DNA of 64,000 nucleotides from Sphingomonas sp. Leaf208 (GTDB taxonomy: Bacteria; Pseudomonadota; Alphaproteobacteria; Sphingomonadales; Sphingomonadaceae), in contig NZ_LMKH01000036.1 of the NCBI RefSeq assembly GCF_001421415.1, forward strand, positions 10,611 to 74,610, in the 5' to 3' direction. Each line of letters opens with the position of its first letter. Position 1 is the stretch's first letter. The translations under genes were made by a program, and so were the position numbers. Positions 55,601 through 64,000 of this stretch are shown here, piece after piece. The notes under the pieces are model-generated. The model had not been told where the DNA came from and did no database searches. It saw only the letters and a list, made by a program, of their open reading frames with translations.

Positions 55601-58041
55601 TTATCGCGAACCGGCGGCCCTTGCATCCGCCTTTTTCGTGCGCAGCGTGGCGGACGCCGCGGCGGGGTCGTCGGGCCAGGGATGCTTGGGATAGCGCCCG
55701 CGCATTTCCTTCGCCACCGCGGTCCAGCTGCCTGCCCAGAAACCGGGCAGGTCGCGCGTCGTCTGGATCGGACGACCGGCGGGCGATGTGAGGCTCAGCA
55801 CCAGCGGTACGCGGGCCTCGCCGATCGTCGGATGCACCGCGAGTCCGAACAGGGCTTGTACGCGGAGCTCGACACGGGGGCCGCCTTCGGCTGCGTAATC
55901 GATCGCGTGCGTGCTGCCGGCGGGGCTAGTAAAATCGGGCGGGGCCAGCCGGTTGATGGTTTGCATCGCGTCCCAGCCGAGCAGGTTGCGCAAGGCTTCG
56001 GCGAGCGCGCCGGGGGCGATCGCGTCGAGTCGGCGTTTGCCGGTCAGGAGGGGTGCGAGCCATTCGTCGACGCGGTCGAGCAGGGTCGCGTCGTCGAGCG
56101 GTACCCCGGCATACGCGGCGCGGTCGCGCAGGGCCTGGGCGCCGTCGCTCCACGGTAGCAGCGCGAGGCCGTGCTCGCGGACGCCGTCGATGAGCGCGGC
56201 GAGAATCGCGTCGGGGTCGGCGCCGCTGTCGGGGCCGCTCGACAGGCGGATCGCGCCGAGGCGGCGTTCGCGGAGCGCCTGGATGCCGCCGGTCGTGGGG
56301 TCGAACGTGACGGTGCGGCGGGAGTCGATGCGGTCGGCGAAGAGCGTTTCGACGGCAGCCTGGTCGATCGCCACGGCGGAGAGGATGCGCGCGCCAGCGG
56401 CCGAGCCCTGCGTGTCGGCGACGGCGAGCCATTCGGACCGGGCGAGCGGCGAGGTCGGATCGAGCTTGAACCCTCGGCCGCCGACCGAAGCCCAGGTCTC
56501 GCCGGACGGGTCCCGGCGGCGTGCGACCCGGTCGGGGAAGCCCAGCGCAACGCAAACCTCTGCCCCCCTTCCGCTTGCGGGAGGGGAGCAAGTTTCGCCC
56601 AGCGATCGGCCATTGCTCTTGCCGCTTGTGCCTTGGGTCCGCGTTCGGTTTTCCAGCGGCGGAGGCGGGTTTCCAGGTCGACGTCCTGTCCGCCGATGCC
56701 GCGTTCGCCTAGCAGGACTGCGATCTGCGCGGCCACCGACGCCAAGCCGCGCTCCCCCGCCCTCAGCAGCATATGCGCGAGTCTCGACGGCATCGGCAGC
56801 TTCGCGATCGCGCGGCCATGCGACGTCGGGCGGCCATCTTCGATGGCCTCCAACGTCGTCAACCGCGCCATCGCCTCGTCGATCGCGGCGGCGGGGGGTG
56901 GGTCGATCCAGCGGAGATCGCGCGGATCGCCGACGCCCCACAGCGCGCACGCAAGCACCAGCGCCGACAGGTCAGCCTCCAGGATTTCAGGCGGATCGTA
57001 GCGCGGCAGGCCGGCGGTGGCCGCTTCTTCCCACAGTCGATACGCGATGCCCGGCCCCAGCCGCGCGGCACGGCCGGCGCGCTGGGTGACCGCGGCCTGG
57101 CTCGCGCGTTCGGTGACCAAGCGCGTCATCCCGGCGGCGCGGTCGTAGCGGGGGCGCCTCGCGAGCCCGGAGTCGACGACGATGCGGATGCCGTCGAGCG
57201 TCAGGCTGGTCTCGGCGATGCTGGTGGCGAGCACTACCTTCCGGCGGCCGTCTGGCTCTGGGAGGATCGCGGCGCGTTGCGCGGCGGGGTCGAGGCTGCC
57301 GTGGAGTTCGTGCAGGACGATGTCGTCGGGCAGGTTGGCGAGGCGGTCGGCGGTGCGTTCGATCTCCGCGACGCCGGGGAGGAAGGCGAGCACGCCCCCC
57401 TCCGCTCCGCCGAGTGCGCGGCGGACAGCGGCGGCGACCGAGTCCTCGATGCGGAGTTCGGCTTGGCGGCCGATGTGGCGCAGGGTCAGCGGGTAGCTTC
57501 GGCCTTCGCTTTCGATGACGGGGGCGCCATCCATCAATGCCGCGAACCGCGCGCCATCGAGCGTCGCGGACATGGCGACGATGCGGAGGTCGGGGCGGAA
57601 GCCGGCTTGCACGTCGAGCGCCAACGCCAGGCCGAAATCGCCGTCGAGGCTGCGTTCGTGGACTTCGTCGAACAGGACTGCGGACACGCCGGCGAGTTCG
57701 GGGTCGGCCTGGATGCGCGCGACGAAGATGCCCTCCGTGATGACCGTCACGCGCGTGGCGGCGGAGCGCTTGCTGTCCATGCGGGTCGCGTAGCCGAAGG
57801 TCTGGCCGACGAGCTCGTCGGCGGTGGAAGCCATGCGTTCGGCGGCGGCGCGGGCGGCCAGGCGGCGGGGGGAGAGGAGGAGGATCTCGCCGGTGCACCA
57901 GGGTTCGGTGAGGAGGGCCGGCGCGACTGCGGTGGTTTTGCCGGCGCCTGGGGGGGCGACGAGGACCGCGGAGGTGCGGTCGCGGAGGGTGGCGAGCAGG
58001 TCGGGGAGTACGGTGAGGATCGGGAGCGGCGGCGGGGTCAT
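55601..58041 (-). pseudogene. hrpB: ATP-dependent helicase HrpB, frameshifted
   Basis: A DEAH-box-type helicase. The 5' part (58041 to about 56565) has Walker A APPGAGKTT, LFDEVHERSLDGDFG, SATLDGARF and QRAGRAARLGPG. The 3' part is read one base later and carries the HrpB C-terminal domain (CVALGFPDRVARRR to the end). The break is at a run of six G on the minus strand, within a half palindromic element at 56562-56586. One extra base would give an 813-codon gene, the normal HrpB size. Either a true inactivating deletion or a base-call error. Confidence 0.85.
56562..56586. repeat. Half palindromic element, family C, at the hrpB frameshift
   Basis: CCCCCCTTCCGCTTGCGGGA with GGGG shares TTCCGCTTGCGGGAGGGG with the arms of copies at 23927 and 36228. 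Confidence 0.75.
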
Positions 58042-58129
58042 GCTGGCCTGCTGCCACAATGGCGGGGCTGGCGACAGGTTTTGTGGATGCGCGAGCGTGT
58101 CGTTCCGGGGTGAGCGCCTGAACTTTGCG

Positions 58130-58253
58130 ATCCTCCCCCGCGAGGGGGGTGGCGCCGAAGGTGACGGAGGGGGAGGACACGGAACGTACGTCGTCGCTTA
58201 CCTCCCCCTCCGTCTGGCAAGCGCCAGCCACCTCCCCCTGGCGGGGGAGGATC
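58130..58253. repeat. Palindromic element, family C'
   Basis: ATCCTCCCCCGCGAGGGGGG and CCTCCCCCTGGCGGGGGAGG with inner GACGGAGGGGGAGG/CCTCCCCCTCCGTC. With the next element it fills much of the 434-bp hrpB-PBP1A gap. Confidence 0.85.
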
Positions 58254-58319
58254 GTTGGGGCTCACGGACGTCCGTGACTTACCTAACCGCCAACAGCCTC
58301 ACCTACCCGCCAACCAGAC

Positions 58320-58421
58320 CGCCCCGGCGGAGGCCGGGGTCCAATTGGGAAACGGCTCTGACTGCTGTTGCGCTCCGTTATTGCCACCTCTCCAATTGGG
58401 CCCCGGCCTTCGCCGGGGTGG
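58320..58421. repeat. Palindromic element, family A
   Basis: GCCCCGGCGGAGGCCGGGGT and GGCCCCGGCCTTCGCCGGGG; loop includes GCGCTCCGTTATTGCC. Nothing else is recognised in the gap apart from the expected PBP1A and hrpB upstream signals. Confidence 0.9.
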
Positions 58422-58475
58422 AGCGCATAGGCGGCCGGACTCAGCACCGGGCGAGCTTGGATTAGCAAATCGCCG

Positions 58476-61082
58476 ATGAACGCGTTGCGACAGCCAGCCC
58501 CACCCCCCACCACCGAAGGCTGGCAAGCGCCCGCGAACCTGCTAGACGCTCCCCCAGTAATCATGGCGTCCGATCCCTCCCCCACCTCGACGACGGCGAC
58601 AGGCCGCACTTCCGACCGGCTGCGCGGCAGGGTCGCGCGCGCCTGGGCGAGTCGGTGGACCAAGGCGGCGCTGGTGCTGGTCGTGCTCGGCTTCGTCGCG
58701 ATCTTCGCGTTCTGGTTCGCGGTTATGCGTGACCTGCCTTCCGTGGACACGTTGCGCACCTACGAGCCGCCGCTGCCGACCAACGTCCGCGGGATCGATG
58801 GCGCGCCGATCCATTCCTACGCACGCGAGCGCCGCGTCGAACTGAGCTACGCCGAATATCCGCCGCTGCTCGTGAAGGCGTTCCTCGCCGCCGAGGACAA
58901 GTCGTTCTTCGAGCATCACGGCGTCGATTATCCCGGCCTCGCTGGCGCGGTGTACGATTATGCGACCAAGCTCGGCACCGGCAAGCGCGCCAAGGGCGGC
59001 TCGACGATCACGCAGCAGGTCGCGAAGAACCTGTTGATCGGCAACGCCTATTCGCCGTCGCGCAAACTGCGCGAGGCGGTGCTGGCGTACAAGATCGAGG
59101 ATACGCTGACCAAGGAGCAGATCCTCGAGCTGTACCTCAACCAGATCGCGCTCGGCCGGAACGCGTTCGGCGTCGAGGCGGCGAGCCATGCGTATTTCGA
59201 CAAGGAACTCGACCAGCTCGATCTCGCGCAGATGGCGTATCTTGCCATTCTGCCCAAGGGTCCGTCGAACTACGATCCGGTGCGCAACACCGAGAAGGCG
59301 ATGACGCGGCGCAATTACGTGCTCAACCGGATGCTCGACAACGGCTTCATCACGCGCGCGCAGCATGACCAGGCGAATGCCGAGCCGCTCGGCGCGGTGA
59401 TGCGGCGGACGCCCAAGTTCGAGAGCGTCGGCGGCTATTTCGTCGAGGAAGTCCGCCGCCAGTTGATGGCGAAGTTCGGCGAGAACGCGAAGGATGGTCC
59501 GTACAGCGTCTATTCGGGCGGACTGTGGGTGCGGACGTCGTTCGACGCGAAGTTGCAGGATCTGGCGCAGCAGGCGTTGCGCGACGGACTGGTGCGGTTC
59601 GACAGCGGGCGCGGCTGGAACGGGCCCATTCGCCATGTCGAGATCGAGGACGACAACTGGCTCCAGCCGTTGCTCAACAGCAACATCGCGCTCGATTACC
59701 GCGATTGGGTCGCGGCGATCGTGACGGGCAAGGACGGCAATGCCTGGAGCCTCGGCTTCCGCACCGGCAAGACCGGCACGCTGCCGCGCTACGCCGCGCA
59801 GATGCCGGTACGCGGCAAGGGCGGCAACGCATTCGGCGCGATCAAGACGGGCGACATCATCGCGGTCGCGCCGGACGGCGGCGAATTCTCGCTGCGGGCG
59901 ATTCCGAAAGTCTCGGGCGCGTTCGTCGTCGAGGAGCCGGCTTCGGGTCGCGTCTTGGCGATGCAGGGGGGCTTCGACGACCGGTTGCAGGCGTTCAACC
60001 GCGCGACGCAGGCAATGCGCCAGCCGGGCTCCACCATCAAGCCGATCGTGTATTCCGCCGCGCTCGACAACGGCATGACGCCGGCCTCGATCATCGTCGA
60101 CGGGCCGTTCTGCGTCTATCAGGGCGCGCGGCTGGGGCAGAAATGCTTCCGCAACTTCGGCAATTCGCGCGGGAGCGGCCCGCACACGATGCGCTGGGGC
60201 ATCGAGCAGTCGCGCAACCTGATGACGGTGCGCGCCGCCGCGCAGACGGGCATGCCGAAGGTGGTCGCGACGATCAAGAAGATGGGCGTCGGCGATTACG
60301 CGCCGTATCTGTCCTACGCGCTCGGCGCCGGCGAGACGACCGTAGGGCGGATGGTCAACGCGTATTCGATCCTCGCCAACAACGGCAAGGGCGGCCCGCC
60401 GTCGCTGATCGACTTCGTCCAGGATCGTCACGGCAAGGTGATCTGGCCCGAGAACTGGCGGCCCTGCGATCGCTGCAATGCGTCCGACTGGGACGGCAAG
60501 CCGATGCCGCGGCCGATCACGCGCCAGCGTCAGGTGCTCGATGCGATGACCGCCTACCAGATGGTCCACATCACCGAGGGCGTCGTCCAGCGCGGAACCG
60601 CGGTGACGCTGCGCGATCTCGACCGGCCGATGTTCGGCAAGACCGGCACGAACAACGGCCCGACCGACGTGTGGTTTGTCGGGGGCACGCCGCAATTCGT
60701 CGGCGGATTGTATATCGGGTTCGACACGCCGAAGAACCTCGGTGGCGCAGCACAGGGCGGTACGCTCGCCGCGCCGATCTTCAAGCAGTTCGCGGTCAAG
60801 GCGTATGAGGATCTGCCCAAGCTGCCGTTCCGCGCGCCCGCCGGGATCCGCATGGTCCGGATCGATCGCGGTAGCGGCCGGCCGGTCTATGGCACCTGGC
60901 CCGACACCAGCGATCCCAAGCCCGCGGTGATCTGGGAAGCGTTCAAGCCCGAGAGCGAACCGCGGCGTGCGGCGCGACGCTCGGATGTCGCCCCCACGGC
61001 TGCCACGACGACGACCGCGGTGAAGAAGGCCGAAGCCCCGCGCGATAGCGATTTCTTGCAAAGACAAGGCGGAATCTACTAG
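58476..61082 (+). CDS. mrcA: Penicillin-binding protein 1A (bifunctional transglycosylase/transpeptidase)
   Basis: Polymerises and crosslinks peptidoglycan. The protein has up to 868 residues: an N-terminal cytoplasmic part, one helix (TKAALVLVVLGFVAIFAFWF), a GT51 domain (AAEDKSFFEHHGVD, KGGSTITQQVAKNLL, EILELYLNQIALGRNAFGV), an OB-like insert, and a transpeptidase domain with SxxK in QPGSTIKP, SxN (SRN) and KTG (GKTGTNNG). ATG 58563 is an alternative start that removes 29 Pro/Ala-rich residues. Confidence 0.94.
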   Translation: MNALRQPAPPPTTEGWQAPANLLDAPPVIMASDPSPTSTTATGRTSDRLRGRVARAWASRWTKAALVLVVLGFVAIFAFWFAVMRDLPSVDTLRTYEPPLPTNVRGIDGAPIHSYARERRVELSYAEYPPLLVKAFLAAEDKSFFEHHGVDYPGLAGAVYDYATKLGTGKRAKGGSTITQQVAKNLLIGNAYSPSRKLREAVLAYKIEDTLTKEQILELYLNQIALGRNAFGVEAASHAYFDKELDQLDLAQMAYLAILPKGPSNYDPVRNTEKAMTRRNYVLNRMLDNGFITRAQHDQANAEPLGAVMRRTPKFESVGGYFVEEVRRQLMAKFGENAKDGPYSVYSGGLWVRTSFDAKLQDLAQQALRDGLVRFDSGRGWNGPIRHVEIEDDNWLQPLLNSNIALDYRDWVAAIVTGKDGNAWSLGFRTGKTGTLPRYAAQMPVRGKGGNAFGAIKTGDIIAVAPDGGEFSLRAIPKVSGAFVVEEPASGRVLAMQGGFDDRLQAFNRATQAMRQPGSTIKPIVYSAALDNGMTPASIIVDGPFCVYQGARLGQKCFRNFGNSRGSGPHTMRWGIEQSRNLMTVRAAAQTGMPKVVATIKKMGVGDYAPYLSYALGAGETTVGRMVNAYSILANNGKGGPPSLIDFVQDRHGKVIWPENWRPCDRCNASDWDGKPMPRPITRQRQVLDAMTAYQMVHITEGVVQRGTAVTLRDLDRPMFGKTGTNNGPTDVWFVGGTPQFVGGLYIGFDTPKNLGGAAQGGTLAAPIFKQFAVKAYEDLPKLPFRAPAGIRMVRIDRGSGRPVYGTWPDTSDPKPAVIWEAFKPESEPRRAARRSDVAPTAATTTTAVKKAEAPRDSDFLQRQGGIY

Positions 61083-61097
61083 CGCGCTTATATAGAC

Positions 61098-61170
61098 GTC
61101 ATCCCGGCGCCCGCCGGAGACCCGCCCCGCTCGCGTGGGACGGCGATCCCGGCCTCCGCTGGGAAGACGG
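61098..61170. repeat. Palindromic element, family G
   Basis: GTCATCCCGGCGCCCGCCGGAG and GGCCTCCGCTGGGAAGAC-type imperfect arms with an inner GCCCCGCTCGCGTGGGACGGC; between PBP1A and prfB. Confidence 0.65.
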
Positions 61171-61187
61171 AATTTTTGGAGAATATC

Positions 61188-62315
61188 ATGCGCGCCGAAG
61201 CGCAGGCTCACGTAGACACAATCAACGACGCGCTGGCGCTGCTGCGCCGCTTCCTCGACTGGGACCGCGCGGTGCGTCGTCTCGACGAGCTGAACGCGCG
61301 CGTCGAGGATCAGGCGCTCTGGTCCGATCCCAAGGCCGCGCAGGAGGTGATGCGCGAGCGTCGTCGTCTCGACGAGGCGATCAGCGCGACGCGCGCGATC
61401 CAGAGCGAGCTGTCGGACACCGCCGAGTTGATCGAGATGGCCGAGGCCGAGGGCGACACCGAGATGGAGGCGGACGGCGTTGCGTCGCTCGCCGAACTCG
61501 CCGCGCGCGCCGACAAGGACAAGATCAAGGCGCTGCTCGCGGGCGAAGCCGACGCCAACGACACCTATATCGAGGTCAACGCCGGCGCCGGCGGGACCGA
61601 GAGCCAGGACTGGGCCGGCATGCTCAGCCGGATGTATTCGCGCTGGGGCGAGCGCCACGGTCTGAAGGTCGAGCTCGTCGACCAGCATTCGGGCGAGCAG
61701 GCCGGGATCAAGTCTGCGACGCTGCTGCTGAAAGGTGAGAACGCGTACGGTTACGCCAAGACCGAGAGCGGCGTGCACCGGCTGGTCCGGATCAGCCCGT
61801 ACGACTCTGCGGCACGACGGCACACGTCGTTCGCCAGCGTCTGGGTGTATCCGGTCGTCGACGACAATATCGAGGTCGAATATAACGAGAGCGACCTGCG
61901 CATCGACACCTACCGCGCGTCGGGCGCCGGCGGCCAGCACATCAACACGACCGACTCGGCGGTGCGCATCACGCACATTCCGACCGGGATCGTCGTGCAG
62001 TGCCAGAACCAGCGCTCGCAGCACAAGAACAAGGCCGAGGCCTACAACCAGCTCCGCGCGCGTCTGTACGAGCGCGAACTGGCGATCCGCGAGACTGCGG
62101 CGAATGCCGAGAACGCCGGCAAGACCGACATCGGCTGGGGTCACCAGATCCGCAGCTACGTGCTCCAGCCGTACCAGATGGTGAAGGACCTGCGCACCGG
62201 CGTGGTGTCGACCAGCCCGTCGGACGTGCTCGACGGCGACCTCGAGATGTTCATGGCGGCGGCGCTGTCGCAGCGCGTGACCGGCGAGGCCGTCGAGGTG
62301 GAGGACGTCGATTGA
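61188..62315 (+). CDS. prfB: Peptide chain release factor 2
   Basis: Recognises UGA/UAA stops. The 375-residue protein has the GGQ motif in GASGAGGQHINTTDSA-type context (SGAGGQHIN) and SPY in RISPYDSAARRHTSF where E. coli has SPF; SPY is common in alphaproteobacteria. The frame is continuous, with no programmed +1 shift. TTGGAG precedes ATG 61188. Its stop overlaps the next start. Confidence 0.95.
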   Translation: MRAEAQAHVDTINDALALLRRFLDWDRAVRRLDELNARVEDQALWSDPKAAQEVMRERRRLDEAISATRAIQSELSDTAELIEMAEAEGDTEMEADGVASLAELAARADKDKIKALLAGEADANDTYIEVNAGAGGTESQDWAGMLSRMYSRWGERHGLKVELVDQHSGEQAGIKSATLLLKGENAYGYAKTESGVHRLVRISPYDSAARRHTSFASVWVYPVVDDNIEVEYNESDLRIDTYRASGAGGQHINTTDSAVRITHIPTGIVVQCQNQRSQHKNKAEAYNQLRARLYERELAIRETAANAENAGKTDIGWGHQIRSYVLQPYQMVKDLRTGVVSTSPSDVLDGDLEMFMAAALSQRVTGEAVEVEDVD

Positions 62316-63034
62316 GCCTGCGGGGTGCCCTTGCCCTGATGCTGTCGCCGGTGGTCCTGCTCGCAGCGTGCGATGGCAGCAAGCCGCTGATCAAGCGCGA
62401 GCCCAAGGGGCCGGTGTTCCCCGCCGCCGACCGTCCGGTCGCGTCGATCGTCTCGACGCGCTGGTCGAACGAGGAAGCGCGCGACCGGCTGAACGAGGCC
62501 GGCGAGGTCATGAACAAGGGCGAGATCCGCAAGGGCATGACGGTCGCGGATATCGGCGCGGGCGAAGGCTATTACACGATCCGCCTCGCGGCGCGCGTCG
62601 GCAAGGACGGCCGCGTGCTCGCCGAGGACATCATCCCGGCGGTGCGCGACCAGCTGGCCGAACGCGTCGCGCGCGAGGATCTGGCGAACGTCAGCGTGAA
62701 GCTGGGCGAGGCGAACGATCCCAAGCTGCCCGAGGCGAGCTTCGACCGGGTGCTGATGGTGCACATGTATCACGAGATCGAGCAGCCGTACGAGTTCCTG
62801 TGGCGGCTACGGCCGTCGTTGAAGCCCGACGGGCTGGTGGTGGTGGTCGATGCGAACCGCCCGACGCAGAACCACGGCACGCCACCGGCGTTGCTGAAGT
62901 GCGAGTTCGCGGCGGTGGGGTATACGCAGGTGGATACCGACGACATGCCCTCGGCGGGCGGGTACATCGCGACGTTCCGCGCGACCGGGCCGCGGCCGGC
63001 GCCGGAAGCGATCCGGGCGTGTCGGCTGGGGTGA
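62312..63034 (+). CDS. Class I SAM methyltransferase-like protein with lipoprotein signal
   Basis: A 240-residue protein. Motif I of SAM methyltransferases is clear (VADIGAGEGYYTIRLA, near residue 75) and LMVHMYHEIEQPYEFLWRLRPSLKPDGLVVVVD follows the fold. Yet the N-terminus reads as a lipoprotein signal with lipobox LLAAC near residue 20. The TTG start overlaps the prfB stop by 4 bp (TTGA). A later internal start would remove the signal but has no visible ribosome site. Substrate unknown. Confidence 0.8.
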   Translation: MSLRGALALMLSPVVLLAACDGSKPLIKREPKGPVFPAADRPVASIVSTRWSNEEARDRLNEAGEVMNKGEIRKGMTVADIGAGEGYYTIRLAARVGKDGRVLAEDIIPAVRDQLAERVAREDLANVSVKLGEANDPKLPEASFDRVLMVHMYHEIEQPYEFLWRLRPSLKPDGLVVVVDANRPTQNHGTPPALLKCEFAAVGYTQVDTDDMPSAGGYIATFRATGPRPAPEAIRACRLG

Positions 63035-63094
63035 GATTGGGCTTTGGCTTCGATTTCGGTTCGAGGCGCTAACCTGACCGACTGACAGACTGTG

Positions 63095-63198
63095 CCACCC
63101 CGGCGGAGGCCGGGGCCCAGTTGGGAAGGCAGCAGCAACGACGTTCGGCGCTAAGTTGGCGACGTCCCCCAACTGGGCCCCGGCCTTCGCCGGGGTGG
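63095..63198. repeat. Palindromic element, family A
   Basis: GCCACCCCGGCGGAGGCCGG and GGCCCCGGCCTTCGCCGGGG arms. The 389-bp gap from 63035 to 63423 holds this copy, a family B copy and no recognised gene. Confidence 0.9.
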
Positions 63199-63288
63199 TG
63201 TGTTTGGGGAAGGCGCTCCCCACACCACCACCTTCGCGCGGGGACTTGTGAACCGGTCGCTTGCAGTCCGACCACAGCCCACGCTTCC

Positions 63289-63345
63289 TTGTTCTCCCGC
63301 GAAGGCGGGAGCCCAGGCTGGGTCCCCGCCTTCGCGGGGAAACAA
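63289..63345. repeat. Palindromic element, family B
   Basis: TTGTTCTCCCGCGAAGGCGG and GTCCCCGCCTTCGCGGGGAA with CCCAGGCTGGG centre. Confidence 0.9.
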
Positions 63346-63423
63346 ACTCTCTGCCTCCATCGGGAAACTTCGCTCAATTAAGCTGATGTCGACCACAGGT
63401 CCGATGGGGATGGCCGCAGCACA

Positions 63424-63816
63424 CTAAACCACCCCCATCGTGCGCAGGCTCGTCACCTGTTCCCCAGCGATCACCAGGTGATCGAGCAACACCACCTCCA
63501 ACGTCCGCAACCCAGCCGACAGCGCCCGCGTGAACGCCACATCGCGCGCACTCGGCGTCGCATCCCCGCTCGGATGGTTGTGCGCGATGATCGCCCCGTG
63601 AGCGCCGAACGCCAACGCATCCACCGCGATCGTCCGGATCGAGATCGCCACCTGATCCCGCCCCCCGACGACGTGCCGCATCCCGAGAAGCCTCCGATTC
63701 GGATCAAGATACGCGACCGCCACTGTCTCTACCGTGGCATCACGCAGCCCAGCGAATAGCGCCCGCGCCGTCGTGAGGTCGGTGATACGAGGGGAAGGGA
63801 CGGACGACGGCGGCAC
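63424..63816 (-). CDS. Short RadC-like JAB-domain protein
   Basis: A 130-residue protein of the JAB/MPN+ fold seen in the C-terminal half of RadC. The metal motif is HNHPSGDATPSARD, with an upstream glutamate in VETVAV. The helix-hairpin-helix N-terminal domain of full RadC (~220 residues) is missing. GTG start at 63816. RadC-type proteins have no settled function. Divergent from thyA. Confidence 0.82.
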   Translation of the reverse strand: MPPSSVPSPRITDLTTARALFAGLRDATVETVAVAYLDPNRRLLGMRHVVGGRDQVAISIRTIAVDALAFGAHGAIIAHNHPSGDATPSARDVAFTRALSAGLRTLEVVLLDHLVIAGEQVTSLRTMGVV

Positions 63817-63907
63817 ATACCCGACTGCGTCCGAGCCCGCGGGGCTGCACGCGCAACCGCATCCACATCGGCTTGAGCCGCCGCCGCTACACCGCTACGC
63901 CCCCAGC

Positions 63908-64000
63908 ATGCGCCAATATCTAGACCTCATGGACCGCGTGCTCTCGACCGGCGTCGAGACGATGGACCGCACCGGCACCGGCACGCTCAGCGTGTTCGGC
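63908..64000 (+). CDS. thyA: Thymidylate synthase, 5' end only
   Basis: The window ends inside this gene. The first 31 codons read MRQYLDLMDRVLSTG and then DRTGTGTLSVFG, the ThyA N-terminus with the conserved phosphate-binding arginine region. It makes dTMP from dUMP with methylene-tetrahydrofolate. With tdk at 44.8 kb, both de novo and salvage dTMP routes are present. Confidence 0.93.
   Translation, partial: MRQYLDLMDRVLSTGVETMDRTGTGTLSVFG

Noticed and set aside
61188..61300. Programmed +1 frameshift in prfB
   Set aside because: The frame is continuous from the start codon, with no internal TGA after a CTT slippery site.
58542..62144. A 1,200-codon open frame on the minus strand opposite PBP1A and prfB
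   Set aside because: It is antisense to two well-recognised genes. In GC-rich DNA with G/C third positions such antisense frames stay open by chance. Its product is a low-complexity Arg/Ala/Asp-rich string with no domain.

Overview
The window is a GC-rich (roughly two-thirds G+C) chromosomal segment of an alphaproteobacterium, most likely a sphingomonad (Sphingomonas or a close relative). Three things point there. A ceramide-synthesis cluster (ceramide reductase-like epimerase, dedicated acyl carrier protein, serine palmitoyltransferase) lies at 25.2-27.8 kb. The ssrA gene at 50.9-51.3 kb is the circularly permuted two-piece alphaproteobacterial form. There is also a mitochondrial-type complex I accessory subunit. 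Nothing looks like a prophage, plasmid, IS element or CRISPR; almost everything is core genome.

Layout. 0-5.4 kb: tsf-rpsB, a small membrane protein, pssA-psd (phosphatidylethanolamine synthesis) and icd. 5.5-13.7 kb: a small peptidase-like protein, a CPA2 K+/H+ antiporter, an acyl-CoA ligase, dnaE and an HdeD-like membrane protein. 14-18.5 kb (minus strand): lolC-lolD-GNAT-gpx run and rsgA, then tRNA-Ser(CGA). 18.9-25.1 kb: hspQ, rplU-rpmA, a GNAT, a divergent hydrolase/TetR pair, obgE and proB. 25.2-32.3 kb: ceramide cluster, hybrid histidine kinase and lptF-lptG. 32.3-37.5 kb: gloA-gloB, two tandem secreted Cys-containing paralogues, an enoyl-CoA hydratase, two thioesterases and a PQQ-type sugar dehydrogenase. 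37.6-49.5 kb: the translation/RNA run rimP-nusA-tautomerase-ylxR/Q-infB-rbfA-tdk-truB-rpsO-pnp. 49.6-55.6 kb: a response regulator, a membrane gene with an internal stop, ssrA, an Rrf2 regulator, mscL, a lemA-TPM-TPM-NUDIX cluster and a complex I subunit. 55.6-64 kb: frameshifted hrpB, PBP1A, prfB, a lipoprotein-like methyltransferase, a short RadC-like JAB protein and the 5' end of thyA.

The feature most worth attention is a dense population of bipartite palindromic (REP/BIME-like) elements, about 20 copies in at least seven families. Most sit between genes, but three lie inside coding sequence. A 129-bp copy adds exactly 43 codons to truB. A copy of about 93 bp lies inside ylxR, downstream of a strong ribosome binding site. 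A half-copy in hrpB coincides with a frameshift that one added base would repair. Another copy ends a few bases from the proB start and appears to supply its Shine-Dalgarno. This resembles gene-embedded palindromic elements such as those known from Rickettsia, and no associated transposase is visible here.

Functionally, the window joins envelope lipid production (Pss/Psd and ceramide synthesis) with lipid and lipoprotein transport (LptFG, LolCD), cell-wall synthesis (PBP1A), osmotic control (MscL, KefB-like) and the central translation apparatus (EF-Ts, S2, L21, L27, IF2, RF2, S15, RsgA, ObgE, RbfA, tmRNA).
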